Translations under genes and position numbers: made by a program | DNA from: an uncultured Rhodobacter sp. | Lineage (GTDB): Bacteria; Pseudomonadota; Alphaproteobacteria; Rhodobacterales; Rhodobacteraceae | DNA: 64,000 nt | Reading direction: 5' to 3' | Assembly (NCBI GenBank): GCA_945952585.1 | Contig: CAMFII010000002.1 | Location: 372,001-436,000 of the forward strand | The notes under the pieces: model-generated | Databases searched by the model: none | The model's input: the letters and a program-made list of their open reading frames with translations, nothing else | What the model was told of the DNA's origin: nothing | Shown: positions 23,715 through 33,256 of the stretch, piece after piece | Layout of the letters: each line of letters starts with the position of its first letter | Position numbering within the stretch: the first letter of the stretch is position 1

Positions 23715-23974
23715 CGGATGGCAATCTGACCGCGCAGCCCGGCCTTCGTCGCCGGATCGGCGGCGATCAGCGCCATCGCCTCGTCCCGGCTGGACGCCTC
23801 GACGATCAGGAGGCTGCCCGTCTTCGTCTCACCATCGTCCGACCGCAGGCTTCCCGCGGCAAGGATTCGGTCACGGATCGACAGCTCGTAGGCCCAGTGG
23901 GCGGCCATCAGTTCCGCGTCTGCGCGCAGGCGGGGGCCGTCGGGGCCATCGTCGGACAGGATCAGCCAGGCCAT
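23675..23974 (-). CDS. YciI family protein
   Basis: A 99-residue dimeric alpha-beta-barrel protein. It opens AWLILSDDGPDGPRLRA, has HWAYELSIRDRILAAGSL (His and Asp positions as in YciI), continues GSLLIVEASSRDEAMALIAADP and ends IRYWNPAI. YciI proteins lack an established reaction. The start at 23974 gives normal length. The overlap with the glycosyltransferase end is on opposite strands. Confidence 0.82.
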   Translation of the reverse strand: MAWLILSDDGPDGPRLRADAELMAAHWAYELSIRDRILAAGSLRSDDGETKTGSLLIVEASSRDEAMALIAADPATKAGLRGQIAIRYWNPAILDHAEL

Positions 23975-24131
23975 TGCGAACACCCGCTTGCTTGCGCTGC
24001 CAGACACCCTGGCGCCTATGGTCAAACCCTATGGCATCCTTGTGCCGACGGAAAGGAGTGGAGAGTTCCGTTCGCAAGGATACCGACGCCCCCCCCGCAC
24101 TTCGCCGCGCTCGAGGGAAATCTGGCGCAGG

Positions 24132-24677
24132 TCAGACCAGCAGACGCCCGCGGAAGCCGCGCGCCGCGTAGTAGGAGTCGGCGCCGTTGTGGTAGGTGAA
24201 GACGGTGTCGTAGCGCCGGTCGCAGAACAGCGCGCCGCCGAGCTTGCGGATGCGGTCCGGCGTCTGGATCCAGCTGGAGGTCTTGCGGTCGAATTGACCG
24301 AGCGCCTGCAAGGCGCGGTACTCGTCCTCGTTGAGGAGCGTGATGCCGATCTCGGCCGCGCGTTCGGTCGCGCAGCCGGCGGGCTTGTTTTCCTTCCGGG
24401 CGTCGAGAGCGGCGCGGTCGAAGCACAGGCTTCGCCGGCCGGCCGGGCTCTCGGGTGAGCAGTCGCAGAAGATCACTTGTCCGCTGGCCGCGTCGACTCC
24501 GATCACATCTGGCTCGCCGCCGGTTTCCTCCATGCGGAGGAGGGTGCGGAGCGCGGCATCATTGGCGGTGAGGCGGTCATAAACTGTTGACCAGTCCAGC
24601 CTGGGATGGCGCGAAGGGTTGTTGATGAAGCGAACCTTAAGGTTCTGGATCAACTCTGCGGAACTGGTTTGACCCAT
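24132..24677 (-). CDS. DUF4256 domain-containing protein
   Basis: A 181-residue protein of the DUF4256 family. The recognisable parts are LKVRFINNPSRHPRLDWSTV, then LRMEETGGEPDVIGVD, FCDCSPESPAGRRSLCFDRAA, GITLLNEDEYRALQALGQFD and the end TVFTYHNGADSYYAARGFRG. Function is unknown. The ATG at 24677 begins MGQTSSAELIQ, where family members usually start. It lies in a group of small accessory genes between the surface-polymer genes and ettA. Confidence 0.9.
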   Translation of the reverse strand: MGQTSSAELIQNLKVRFINNPSRHPRLDWSTVYDRLTANDAALRTLLRMEETGGEPDVIGVDAASGQVIFCDCSPESPAGRRSLCFDRAALDARKENKPAGCATERAAEIGITLLNEDEYRALQALGQFDRKTSSWIQTPDRIRKLGGALFCDRRYDTVFTYHNGADSYYAARGFRGRLLV

Positions 24678-24901
24678 GCAGACGCCTTTTCGGACAGGTG
24701 GATCGGACATCGGAAGTCCAGTCAGTTTGACCTGTGCCACCCCTCCGTTCAAGCGCGCTGCTTCGGTCCCGATCTGGCGAAGCCATCTTTGGTTCGTGGG
24801 CGTTGGTCGAATTGGTAAGCCTTCAGCGGAACTCGACATCGCGCCGTGTGCGCCCATTTTTCGATATTGCCGCGGTGGACGGCGCGCAGTGAACGCACAG
24901 C
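24678..24901. other. Gap with no recognisable feature
   Basis: These 224 bases lie between two minus-strand genes. I see no promoter, hairpin or coding signal that I would defend. The base composition is somewhat lower in G+C than the core genes. Confidence 0.4.
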
Positions 24902-25426
24902 CTATGACTGGCTGCCTCGGTGCTGTTGACCGAATAGGCCAAAAGGTGGCTCTTCCCATCCGGGAAAGAAAATTGGACCAGAAATCAGTACTTCGACGAG
25001 GGGAGCCTCGGTCATCTTTCCCAACCAATAGGCTTCAGCTGCCTCGGTCCACTCTGCCTCCGACGAGTTCAGATGCGAACTGTCAGCCAAATGTACTTTC
25101 GCGTCAGGTCCAGCATACACTTCGACTAGGTGCCGATCCGGCAAATTCCATGCAGCCTGAGCCCGGCGCGCGTCTTCTCGTGAAACGAAAGCAAAAAAGC
25201 TACAAAGCCGTGGCGGCAAGACGTCAGCACCAATTCTCTTACGAACGTCCTCCCACAGCCTCTCCTTCTTTTGTTCGTCATTCAGGTGCGCGTACAGAGT
25301 TGTCGCACCGGGTGCGACTTGAGCGAGAACGTCCATTGACACGGTCCAGCCTTTGCCGAGCCGAGCGTTATGAAGCAATGGATTGAAACCCTTCGAAGTT
25401 AAGTGCCAAAATACGGGGCCAGACAT
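24902..25426 (-). CDS. DUF2441-like hypothetical protein
   Basis: A 174-residue protein. The pattern FWHLTSKGFNPL, then KERLWEDVRKRIGADVLPPR, LCSFFAFVSREDARRAQ and VEVYAGPDAKVHLADSSHL resembles DUF2441 proteins (short, cytoplasmic, unknown function). Composition is lower in G+C than neighbours (30/60 in the block from 24961, 33/60 from 25141). It starts 10 bases after the ettA stop without a visible Shine-Dalgarno sequence, so it may depend on ettA transcription. It is probably acquired. Confidence 0.62.
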   Translation of the reverse strand: MSGPVFWHLTSKGFNPLLHNARLGKGWTVSMDVLAQVAPGATTLYAHLNDEQKKERLWEDVRKRIGADVLPPRLCSFFAFVSREDARRAQAAWNLPDRHLVEVYAGPDAKVHLADSSHLNSSEAEWTEAAEAYWLGKMTEAPLVEVLISGPIFFPGWEEPPFGLFGQQHRGSQS

Positions 25427-25436
25427 CGAAAAACGC

Positions 25437-27092
25437 TTACCGCGAGAAGCGTTTGTACTTCACCCGCTTCGGCTCGATCGAGTCCGGTCCCAGACGGCGG
25501 ACCTTGTCTTCCTCGTAGGCCTCGAAGTTCCCCTCGAACCATTCCACATGCGCGTCGCCTTCGAAGGCGAGGATGTGGGTGCAGAGGCGGTCGAGGAAGA
25601 AGCGGTCGTGGCTGATGACGAGGACGCAGCCGGCGAAGTCCTCGATGGCGGCTTCCAGCGCCTGCAGGGTTTCGACGTCGAGGTCGTTGGTCGGTTCGTC
25701 GAGGAGCAGCACGTTGCCGCCTGAGCGCAGCAGTTTCGCCATGTGGACGCGGTTGCGCTCGCCGCCTGACAGGAGGCCGACCTTCTTTTGCTGGTCGGTG
25801 CCCTTGAAGTTGAAGGCACCCGCGTAAACCCGGCTGTTCATGTCGAAGTCGCCCAGATGGATGACCTCGGCCCCGCCCGAGATTTCCTCCCACGCGGTCT
25901 TGTCGGGGTCGAGCGCATCGCGCGACTGGTCAACATAGGCGAGCTTTACCGTCTCGCCCAGGGTGATCGTGCCCTCGTCCGGCGGCTCCTGCCCGGTGAT
26001 CATGCGGAAGAGCGTCGACTTGCCGGCGCCGTTCGGGCCGATGATGCCGACGATGGCGCCCGGCGGCACGGTGAAGGACAGATCTTCGATCAGGAGCTTG
26101 TCGCCCATGTGCTTCTTCAGGCCGGTGACCTCGATCACCTTGTTGCCCAGGCGCTCTCCGTTCGGGATGATGATCTGGGCGGTCGTGGCACGTTCGCGCA
26201 CGGTCTGGCCGGCCATCTCGTTGTATTTCTGGATCCGGGCCTTGGACTTGGCCTGCCGCGCCTTGGCGCCGGCGCGGATCCATTCGAGTTCCTTCTCGAG
26301 CGCCTTCTGCTTGGCCTTGTCCTCGCGCGCTTCCTGCTGCATCCGCTTGGCCTTCTGGTCGAGCCAAGCCGAGTAGTTGCCCTCGTAGGGGATGCCGCGG
26401 CCGCGGTCGAGTTCCAGGATCCAGCCGGTGATGTCGTCGAGGAAGTAGCGGTCGTGGGTGACGATCAGGATCGTGCCCTTGTAGTCGATCAGGTGCTTCT
26501 GCAGCCAGGCGATCGATTCCGCGTCGAGGTGGTTGGTCGGTTCGTCAAGGAGCAGCATGTCGGGCGCTTCGAGCAGAAGCTTGCAGAGCGCCACGCGGCG
26601 GCGCTCGCCGCCCGAGAGCGTCGTGACATCGGCATCGTCGGGCGGGCAGCGCAGCGCGTCCATGGCGACGCCCACGGTGGCCTCAAGTTCCCAAAGGTTC
26701 TGGGCGTCGATCTGGTCCTGAAGCTGGGCCATCTCCTCGGCGGTTTCGTCCGAGTAGTTCATGGCGAGTTCGTTGTAACGCTCGAGGATCGCGGTCTTGT
26801 CGGCGACGCCGAGCATGACATTGCCCTTCACGTCTAGGGCCGGGTCAAGCCACGGCTCCTGCGGCAGGTAGCCGACCTTGGCGCCCTTGGCGGCCCAGGC
26901 CTCGCCTTTGAAATCCTTGTCCTGGCCGGACATGATCCGGAGCAGGGTGGATTTACCGGCACCGTTGACGCCGACCACGCCGATCTTCACCCCCGGCAGG
27001 AAGTTCAGGCTGATATCCTCGAAGCACTTCTTGCCACCCGGATAGGTCTTGGACACGTGATCCATGTGGTAGACATACTGGTAGCTGGCCAT
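25437..27092 (-). CDS. ettA: Energy-dependent translational throttle protein EttA (ABC-F)
   Basis: A 551-residue ABC-F ATPase that binds the ribosomal E site and gates entry into elongation according to the ATP/ADP ratio. Two ATPase domains are visible: GVNGAGKSTLLRI with LSGGERRRVALC, and GPNGAGKSTLFRM with LSGGERNRVHMA. Each has LLLDEPTNxLD. Between them lies the charged PtIM linker and the EttA-type arm (LEWIRAGAKARQAKSKARIQ). Length is close to the E. coli protein (about 555). Confidence 0.96.
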   Translation of the reverse strand: MASYQYVYHMDHVSKTYPGGKKCFEDISLNFLPGVKIGVVGVNGAGKSTLLRIMSGQDKDFKGEAWAAKGAKVGYLPQEPWLDPALDVKGNVMLGVADKTAILERYNELAMNYSDETAEEMAQLQDQIDAQNLWELEATVGVAMDALRCPPDDADVTTLSGGERRRVALCKLLLEAPDMLLLDEPTNHLDAESIAWLQKHLIDYKGTILIVTHDRYFLDDITGWILELDRGRGIPYEGNYSAWLDQKAKRMQQEAREDKAKQKALEKELEWIRAGAKARQAKSKARIQKYNEMAGQTVRERATTAQIIIPNGERLGNKVIEVTGLKKHMGDKLLIEDLSFTVPPGAIVGIIGPNGAGKSTLFRMITGQEPPDEGTITLGETVKLAYVDQSRDALDPDKTAWEEISGGAEVIHLGDFDMNSRVYAGAFNFKGTDQQKKVGLLSGGERNRVHMAKLLRSGGNVLLLDEPTNDLDVETLQALEAAIEDFAGCVLVISHDRFFLDRLCTHILAFEGDAHVEWFEGNFEAYEEDKVRRLGPDSIEPKRVKYKRFSR

Positions 27093-27163
27093 GCTCGCGC
27101 TCCGTGAATTCAGGGGTTGGAGCGGCTTCTACCGGCGTGGGGCCTGTTCTGCAACGGGCGGTG

Positions 27164-27631
27164 TCAGATGTCCTTGGCAAACCAGTGGGTCGCGGGGAAG
27201 TCGGTGAAGGGCGCAACCTCTGTCCATCCGGTCTTGCGGTAAAGCGCGATCGCCTCGGGCAGGTTCTCGTTTGTGTCAAGGCGCAGGCGGGACATCCCGA
27301 GGGCGCGGGCCTGATCCTCGATCGCCTCCATCATGCGGCGGGCAAGGCCAAGGCCGCGAGCCTCGGGCGCGACCCAAAGGCGTTTTACCTCGCCGGTGGT
27401 TGTATCGACGGTCTTGAGCGAGACGCAGGCGAGGGCATGGCCGTCGGACCGGGCGAGAAGGAAGGCGCCCGTCGGGGGACGGTACTGATCGGCGTCGGGG
27501 TCGGGATCCGGAACATGGGTGGCGCTGATGCCGGGGATGCGGTCGGCCAGAAGACGGAAATAGAAAGACAGGCAGTCGCGCGACTGCAGGTCGTCGGGGT
27601 CGGCTGCGACGATGGCAACGGAGCTTTCCAT
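27164..27631 (-). CDS. GNAT family N-acetyltransferase
   Basis: A 155-residue acetyltransferase. The acetyl-CoA-binding motif is seen as VKRLWVAPEARGLGLARRMM (Q/R-x-x-G-x-G/A form), followed by the strand RLRLDTNENLPEAIALYRKT and GW. The substrate is unknown. The ATG at 27631 gives a compact domain. The frame is open upstream to a TTG, but that extension is Arg/Pro-rich and unlike the family. Confidence 0.85.
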   Translation of the reverse strand: MESSVAIVAADPDDLQSRDCLSFYFRLLADRIPGISATHVPDPDPDADQYRPPTGAFLLARSDGHALACVSLKTVDTTTGEVKRLWVAPEARGLGLARRMMEAIEDQARALGMSRLRLDTNENLPEAIALYRKTGWTEVAPFTDFPATHWFAKDI

Positions 27632-27744
27632 GCCGAGGACCCTAGCCGATCGCCCGCGCCGGGCAAGCCGGATCGCGGGCGCGGGAGGTCTGGACGACTT
27701 CTCGAAACCGAATTGGAACCGTCCGGTCGCCTTGGGGGTCAAGC

Positions 27745-28383
27745 CTATTTCCGCCGCCGCCGCAAAAGCGCCATGCCGCCAAGTGCCGAGACCACCAGCG
27801 GCAGGCCGGCGGGAAGCGGGACCGCGCTCGGCTGTGGATCGACGGTTATGGCCGAGTCGACGTTGAGGATGTCGAAGGCCCAGGCGCTGCTACGGTTGTT
27901 GCCACCCGCATCGCAGAACATGGCGTTGGAACAGCCCTCCGCTGCGGTAAAGTCATGCTCACCGTCGTGCAGGAAGGGCAGCGAGAGACGGGATGGGGCG
28001 AAGTTGTCGAACTGCATGACCGAGGCGAAGTAGTCGCCAACGCCAAGATCCAGAGTCAGAAGCGTGTCATAAGGCAGCCCGGTTTCCGGATCGGCCGGAA
28101 CGCTGTAGCCGTCGTCGTTCTGGTTGATGAGGTTGCCCGACCCGTCAAACAGAGCGAGGATCGGATCGAAGCCTCCGGCCGCTATGACGGTCCCGTCCGC
28201 CATGGTGCCGCCTGCGTAGGAATAGCTGCGCAGCGTGACGGTCGAGGGGGCGCCGACGTGAAAGCCGAAGACCTGCACATCGTCGTCGAAGCTGAAACTG
28301 CCGGTAAAGGAAAAGCTTGCCGCCTGAGCGACGGAAACGGTGCTGAAGATCAGCGCCGCGGTGCAAAGGAAGATTGTACGCAT
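27745..28383 (-). CDS. DVUA0089-family surface protein with VPLPA sorting signal
   Basis: A 212-residue exported protein. It has a signal peptide (MRTIFLCTAALIFSTVSVAQ, cleavage near AQA-A). The beta-rich body starts SFSFTGSFSFDDDVQVFGFH and contains DPILALFDGSGNLINQNDDG. The C-terminal tripartite anchor is VPLPAGLPLVVSALGG, then AL and RRRRK. VPLPA-CTERM anchors are processed by an exosortase-type system in Rhodobacteraceae; that system is not in this window. A role in surface or matrix display is inferred. Four Cys residues may form disulfides. Confidence 0.85.
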   Translation of the reverse strand: MRTIFLCTAALIFSTVSVAQAASFSFTGSFSFDDDVQVFGFHVGAPSTVTLRSYSYAGGTMADGTVIAAGGFDPILALFDGSGNLINQNDDGYSVPADPETGLPYDTLLTLDLGVGDYFASVMQFDNFAPSRLSLPFLHDGEHDFTAAEGCSNAMFCDAGGNNRSSAWAFDILNVDSAITVDPQPSAVPLPAGLPLVVSALGGMALLRRRRK

Positions 28384-28562
28384 TTTGATACTCCATCACT
28401 TGGAACGAAGATTCTTCCGCACAGCTACGATGCCTGGGGTTACGCCGAGTTGCATGATGCAGATGCACTATGCGGGCAAATTTCTCCTGCTGGTGCCGGC
28501 TCACAGAGATTGACAGATTTGCGCAGTCGGGCCGAGATGTCCTGCCTTGACGGAGGGATGGT
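28384..28562. promoter_or_regulatory. Divergent promoter region between the VPLPA gene and nadD
   Basis: A 179-base gap. On the nadD side, TTGACA (28510-28515) is a perfect -35 box, but the matching -10 (CGAGAT at 28533) is poor. Nothing else is clear. Confidence 0.3.
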
Positions 28563-29189
28563 GTGCGCCACGGATTTCCCATTGCGAAGGCGGGAATGGT
28601 GATCGGATTGCTGGGCGGGTCGTTCGACCCGGCCCATGAGGGGCATGTCCACATCACCCGTGAGGCAATCAAGCGGTTCGGCCTGGACCGGGTCTGGTGG
28701 CTGGTGTCGCCCGGCAACCCGCTGAAACTGCACGGGCCGGCCCCGCTTTCTGCCAGGATCGCCCGGGCGCGGCAGGTGATGCGGGATCCCCGGGTGGTCA
28801 TTACAGGGATCGAGGCGCAGATCGGCACCCGCTATACCGCCGCGACGCTGGAGAAGCTGATGGCGCTTTATCCCGGCGTGCGGTTCGTCTGGCTCATGGG
28901 GGCGGACAACCTGATCCAGTTCCACCGCTGGGACCGATGGCGGCGGATCATGGAGCTTGCCCCAATTGGTGTGCTGGCGCGTCCGGGCAGCAACATCCAC
29001 GCCCAGCTTTCGGTAGCGGCGCGGGTCTTCCCTTTGGCCCGGGTCGAGCCGGGGCAGCTTGCGCAGGCGCCTTTGCCGGCCTGGGCCTTTGCGCTGATGC
29101 CGCAGAGTGCCTTGTCCTCTTCACAAATCCGTGCGCGGGGCGAGTGGCGGCGCGAGGCGCCGCTTGATGGTCGGGCGGGGGGTGACTAG
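28563..29189 (+). CDS. nadD: Nicotinate-nucleotide adenylyltransferase (NadD)
   Basis: A 208-residue nucleotidyltransferase that makes deamido-NAD from nicotinate mononucleotide and ATP. Visible motifs are [20 protein letters not shown] (nucleotide-binding GGSFDP and H-x-G-H), [22 protein letters not shown] and the C-terminal SSSQIRAR. The GTG at 28563 is taken as start because the MRHGFP N-terminus is common in relatives; an ATG at 28596 is possible. The carboxypeptidase gene follows at 10 bases. Confidence 0.95.
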   Translation: MRHGFPIAKAGMVIGLLGGSFDPAHEGHVHITREAIKRFGLDRVWWLVSPGNPLKLHGPAPLSARIARARQVMRDPRVVITGIEAQIGTRYTAATLEKLMALYPGVRFVWLMGADNLIQFHRWDRWRRIMELAPIGVLARPGSNIHAQLSVAARVFPLARVEPGQLAQAPLPAWAFALMPQSALSSSQIRARGEWRREAPLDGRAGGD

Positions 29190-29199
29190 GGTCCGCGCC

Positions 29200-30717
29200 A
29201 TGACCAAGAACGACTCTGACGTATCCCGGCGCTGGCTTCTCGGTGCCTTGCTTGCGGGTGTTGCAACCCCGGCATTGGCCGAAGCCCCCCTGACCTCTGT
29301 CCGTCCGGTTCCGCGACCGGCGCCCGGCGGTGCCCTGGGGGCGCCGGCCGTCCTGACCAAGCCGGCCGCTGCCTCGGCCGACGACATCATCCTGTCGGCG
29401 CGCCTCGGGGGGCAGGTGGCCTATCTCTGCGTCGATCCCGCGACCGGCGAGATGATCGACGCGCGCGATCCGGACCTGGGTCTGCCGCCGGCTTCGACGG
29501 CCAAGTCGATCACCACGCTTTATGCGCTGGACCGGCTGGGCGGCGGCCATCGCTTCGAGACGCGGGTGCTGGCGACGGGGCCGGTGGCAGGCGGGCTGGT
29601 GCAAGGGGACCTGATCCTGTCGGGAACAGGCGATCCGACGCTTTCGACCGACATGCTGGCCGCGATGGCCGCAACGCTGAGCTCAAAGGGAGTTCGGGGC
29701 GTGACCGGTCGCTTCCTGGTCGATGATGGCGCGCTTCCCAACCTGCCGCTGATTGATTCGGAACAGCCGGATTACGTGGGATACAACCCGGCGATTTCGG
29801 GTTTGAACCTGAATTACAACCGCGTCCATTTCGAATGGAAGCGCAAGGGCAACGGTTGGTCGGTGGCGATGGATGCGCGGTCCGACCGGTTCGTCCCGCC
29901 AGTGCAGATGGCGCAGGTGAAGGTCGTGAACCGCGACAAGCCGTTGTTCACCTTCGACCAGAAGGGCGGGATCGACAGCTGGACCGTCGCGGCGACGGCC
30001 TTGGGCAATGCCGGGTCGCGCTGGTTGCCGGTGCGCCAGCCGGGCGCCTATACGGGCGATGTCTTCCGCGCGCTGGCCAAGGCGCAGGGCATCGACCTGC
30101 CTGAACCGCGAGAAATGCGCGGTGCCCCGGCCGGAACCATGCTGGTGCGGCAGACGAGCGACGAGTTGAGCACTGTCATCCGCTCGATGCTGAAATACTC
30201 GACCAACCTGACGGCCGAAGTGCTGGGCCTCTCTTCTTCAGGAGCGGATGCCGGAACGTTGCGCGAATCGGCCCGCCGGATGAGCGGCTGGGCGAACGCA
30301 AAGTTCGGACGCTCGGGCTCTTTCGTCGATCATTCCGGGCTTGGTCCCGACAGCCGCGTCGCGCCGGCCGACATGGTCGCAGCGCTGGCATCGCCAGGAG
30401 GCGCGCAACTGGCCGGGCTGATGAAGCCGTTCAAGTTGCGCGGGCTGGAAGGCCAGCCGGCCAAGGGCGCCAAGGAACCGGACCTGACCGTTCAGGCCAA
30501 GACCGGAACGCTGAACTTCGCCTCGGGACTGGTCGGGTTCGTCCTCACCCCCGCGGGTCGGCGGCTGGCCTTTGCCGTCTATGCCGCCGACATCCCCCGG
30601 CGCGATGCCCTGCCGCTGGCACTGCGCGAGGAGCCGCCGGGCGGCTCGGCCTGGGCGGCGCGGGCCCGGGTCATGGAGTCGCAGCTGATCGAGCGCTGGT
30701 CGCGGCTGAGCGCCTGA
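29200..30717 (+). CDS. dacB: D-alanyl-D-alanine carboxypeptidase/endopeptidase, PBP4 (DacB-like)
   Basis: A 505-residue serine peptidase of family S13 that trims peptidoglycan cross-links in the periplasm. The active-site SxxK is S99-T-A-K102 (PPASTAKSITT). The S-x-N motif is in YSTNLTAE, and the KTG triad is in QAKTGTLNFASG near the C-terminus. The N-terminus has a Tat-like signal (SRRWLLGALLAGVATPALA). Length is normal for PBP4. It follows nadD closely. Confidence 0.94.
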   Translation: MTKNDSDVSRRWLLGALLAGVATPALAEAPLTSVRPVPRPAPGGALGAPAVLTKPAAASADDIILSARLGGQVAYLCVDPATGEMIDARDPDLGLPPASTAKSITTLYALDRLGGGHRFETRVLATGPVAGGLVQGDLILSGTGDPTLSTDMLAAMAATLSSKGVRGVTGRFLVDDGALPNLPLIDSEQPDYVGYNPAISGLNLNYNRVHFEWKRKGNGWSVAMDARSDRFVPPVQMAQVKVVNRDKPLFTFDQKGGIDSWTVAATALGNAGSRWLPVRQPGAYTGDVFRALAKAQGIDLPEPREMRGAPAGTMLVRQTSDELSTVIRSMLKYSTNLTAEVLGLSSSGADAGTLRESARRMSGWANAKFGRSGSFVDHSGLGPDSRVAPADMVAALASPGGAQLAGLMKPFKLRGLEGQPAKGAKEPDLTVQAKTGTLNFASGLVGFVLTPAGRRLAFAVYAADIPRRDALPLALREEPPGGSAWAARARVMESQLIERWSRLSA

Positions 30718-30724
30718 GGCCGGG

Positions 30725-31147
30725 TCAAAGCATCATGTGACGCGCCCGCGCGCCGCGTTCGATCGCGGCGGCATGCAGGCGGTCGATGTCGAGTTCTTCG
30801 CGCACTTCCTCGAGCATCCGCAACTCGGGGTCGCGGGCCTTGCCGTCGGCGGCGACCACGTCGCAGGACAGCGCATAGGCGGTCTCGTAAAGCCGCTCGG
30901 GCAGGGCGTCGCGGATCAGGCCAAACAGGGCGTCGAGGCCGTCTTCCTCTTCCATCAGGTCGAAGACCGTCTGGGCGATGGTGCGGATGCGGTCCGCGTC
31001 ATAGCCGCCGAAGATCGGCATGTGGTTCACGATGCGGGTGATCGCCACGAGTTCCGAGGTCCGGATCGTTTCGTCCGAGAAGGAGACCGCGATCATCAGC
31101 GCGACAAGCGCATCCTGCGGGGTCAGGGACGGGGGGGTATCGAGCAC
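30725..31147 (-). CDS. TerB-family protein
   Basis: A 140-residue all-helical, acidic protein of the tellurite-resistance TerB-like superfamily. Visible are [20 protein letters not shown] in the first helical repeat, and [20 protein letters not shown] in the second, with the metal-binding Asp/Glu pattern (DG-x-x-x-x-E). The name does not imply tellurite resistance here. It is convergent with the PBP4 gene, 7 bases away, and diverges from lysK. Confidence 0.9.
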   Translation of the reverse strand: MLDTPPSLTPQDALVALMIAVSFSDETIRTSELVAITRIVNHMPIFGGYDADRIRTIAQTVFDLMEEEDGLDALFGLIRDALPERLYETAYALSCDVVAADGKARDPELRMLEEVREELDIDRLHAAAIERGARARHMML

Positions 31148-31199
31148 GGGGACGATCCTTTGCGGTGAAATGGTTCAGCTTATCTGGGACCAGAGAATA

Positions 31200-31228
31200 T
31201 TGACGCGCCAGAGGTGCGGCAATAGGAC
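31200..31228 (+). promoter_or_regulatory. Sigma-70-like promoter of lysK
   Basis: TTGACG (31200-31205) and TAGGAC (31223-31228) are separated by 17 bases. They place a start site about 46 bases before the lysK ATG. Confidence 0.5.
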
Positions 31229-31280
31229 ACCGCCACTCGCGGCGGGCATGGGGCCCGGACCGCGGAATGAGGATCTGCCG

Positions 31281-32861
31281 ATGTCTGCCCTGCGTGACGC
31301 CGCGATGAAATCGAAAGCCTGGCCGTTCGAAGAGGCCCGCGCGATCCTCAAACGCTATGAGAAGAAGGACCCGGAAAAGGGCTATGTTCTGTTCGAGACG
31401 GGCTATGGCCCCTCGGGCCTGCCGCATATCGGCACCTTCGGCGAGGTGGCGCGGACGACGATGATCCGCCGGGCGTTCGAGATCATCTCGGACATCCCGA
31501 CGCGGCTTTTCTGCTTCTCGGACGATCTGGACGGGATGCGGAAGGTGCCGGACAACGTGCCCCATCCCGAAATGCTGCGCGAAAACCTGCAACGGCCGCT
31601 GACGAGCGTCCCCGACCCCTTCGGCCAGTACAAGAGCTTCGGCGACCACAACAACGCCATGCTGCGGCGGTTCCTCGACACCTTCGGCTTCGAATACGAG
31701 TTTTTCTCGGCGACCGAGTTCTACAAGTCGGGGCAGTTCGACGACACGCTGCGTTTGGCGGCGGAACGCTATGACGCGATCATGGAGATCATGCTGGCCT
31801 CCCTGCGCGAGGAACGGCAGCAGACCTATTCCTGCTTCCTACCGATCCATCCGGAGACGGGCCGCGTTCTCTATGTCCCGATCAAGAATGTCGATGCCAA
31901 GAACGGGACCGTGACCTTCGACGACGAGGACGGGCGCGAATGGACGCTTCCGGTCACCGGCGGCCATGTGAAGCTGCAGTGGAAGCCCGATTTCGGCGCG
32001 CGGTGGGCCGCTCTCGGCGTTGATTTCGAGATGTACGGCAAGGACCACTCGACCAACACGCCGATCTATGACGGCATCTGCGAGGTGCTGGGCGGCCGCA
32101 AGCCCAACCACTTCACCTATGAGCTGTTCCTGGACGAGCAGGGCCAGAAGATCTCGAAATCGAAGGGCAACGGGCTGACCATCGACGAATGGCTGACCTA
32201 TGCCGCGACCGAGAGCCTGTCCTACTTTATGTATCAGAAGCCGAAGACCGCGAAGCGGCTGTGGTGGGACGTGATCCCGAAGGCGGTGGACGAGTATCAC
32301 CAGCAACTGCGCGCCTATCCGGGGCAGGACGTGGACGGTCAGATCAACAACCCCGTCTGGCACATCCACCATGGCAAGCCGCCAGAATCGGACATGGTGG
32401 TGCCGTTCGCGATGCTGCTGAACCTCGCGAGCGTTGCCGGGGCGAAGGATGCCAAGGGGCTGTGGGGCTTCATCAAGCGCTATGCGCCCGAGGCGAGCCC
32501 GGAGACCAACCCGCAGCTTGATCAGGCCGCAGGGTTCGCCGTCCGCTATTTCAACGATTTCGTGGCCCCGACCCGGACCTTCCGTGCGCCGACCGACAAG
32601 GAGCGGGCGGCCATGGAAGACCTGCGGGCGCGGCTAGTGGCCTGGGATGGCGGGCTCGACGCCGAGGCGCTGCAATCGATGGTCTTTGCCGTGGGCAAGG
32701 AGCATGGCTTCGAGCCGCTGCGCGACTGGTTCAAGGGGCTTTACGAGGTGCTGCTCGGCGCCAGCGAGGGGCCGCGTTTCGGTGGCTTCATCGCGCTCTA
32801 CGGCGTGGACGAGACGGTAGCGCTGATCGACCGTGGACTTACCGGGGACCTCGCGGCGTGA
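31281..32861 (+). CDS. lysK: Class I lysyl-tRNA synthetase (LysK)
   Basis: A 526-residue class I LysRS, the archaeal-type enzyme used by many alphaproteobacteria instead of class II LysS. The HIGH-type signature is HIGT (residues 49-52, in [11 protein letters not shown]). The KMSKS-type loop is KISKS (290-294). Length and the N-terminal [14 protein letters not shown] match the family. The start at 31281 was chosen on this basis. The stop overlaps the GFA gene start (GTGA at 32858-32861), so the two are coupled. Confidence 0.96.
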   Translation: MSALRDAAMKSKAWPFEEARAILKRYEKKDPEKGYVLFETGYGPSGLPHIGTFGEVARTTMIRRAFEIISDIPTRLFCFSDDLDGMRKVPDNVPHPEMLRENLQRPLTSVPDPFGQYKSFGDHNNAMLRRFLDTFGFEYEFFSATEFYKSGQFDDTLRLAAERYDAIMEIMLASLREERQQTYSCFLPIHPETGRVLYVPIKNVDAKNGTVTFDDEDGREWTLPVTGGHVKLQWKPDFGARWAALGVDFEMYGKDHSTNTPIYDGICEVLGGRKPNHFTYELFLDEQGQKISKSKGNGLTIDEWLTYAATESLSYFMYQKPKTAKRLWWDVIPKAVDEYHQQLRAYPGQDVDGQINNPVWHIHHGKPPESDMVVPFAMLLNLASVAGAKDAKGLWGFIKRYAPEASPETNPQLDQAAGFAVRYFNDFVAPTRTFRAPTDKERAAMEDLRARLVAWDGGLDAEALQSMVFAVGKEHGFEPLRDWFKGLYEVLLGASEGPRFGGFIALYGVDETVALIDRGLTGDLAA

Positions 32862-33256
32862 GCGGTGAGATAGCGGGCGGGTGCCTCTGCGGGGCCGTGC
32901 GATATGTCGCCAGCGGTCCGGTGGTGAATGCGCGAGTTTGTCATTGCCATCTGTGCCAGCGTGCAATCGGGGCCGCGTTCAACGCGCGGCTTCTGTTCCG
33001 GCGCGCAGATGTCGAGATCAGCGGGCCGGTCGCAGAGCATGCCTCATCTGAGGCGATCCAGCGCGGTTTCTGCCCGCGCTGCGGGACAACGATCTACTCG
33101 CACCGTGTCGCCGCAGGGATGATCGGCCTGACCTCGGGGTCGCTCGACAACCCGGCGCAGTTCGTGCCTGAGGCTCATATCTTCGTCGAAAGCAAGCAGC
33201 CCTGGGTCGTGCTCGACCCGGTCATCCCGGCCTATCCGGGTGCGGCCCCTGCCTGA
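32858..33256 (+). CDS. GFA family protein (glutathione-dependent formaldehyde-activating-like)
   Basis: A 132-residue zinc-binding protein with the Cys patterns of the Mss4-like/GFA fold: [21 protein letters not shown] and [12 protein letters not shown]. The family name comes from glutathione-formaldehyde adduct formation, but most members are uncharacterised. It starts at GTG 32858 overlapping the lysK stop, so it is translated from the lysK mRNA. Confidence 0.92.
   Translation: MSGEIAGGCLCGAVRYVASGPVVNARVCHCHLCQRAIGAAFNARLLFRRADVEISGPVAEHASSEAIQRGFCPRCGTTIYSHRVAAGMIGLTSGSLDNPAQFVPEAHIFVESKQPWVVLDPVIPAYPGAAPA

Noticed and set aside
30725-31147. Tellurite resistance locus
   Set aside because: A single TerB-like protein without terC/terD/terZ is not a resistance operon.
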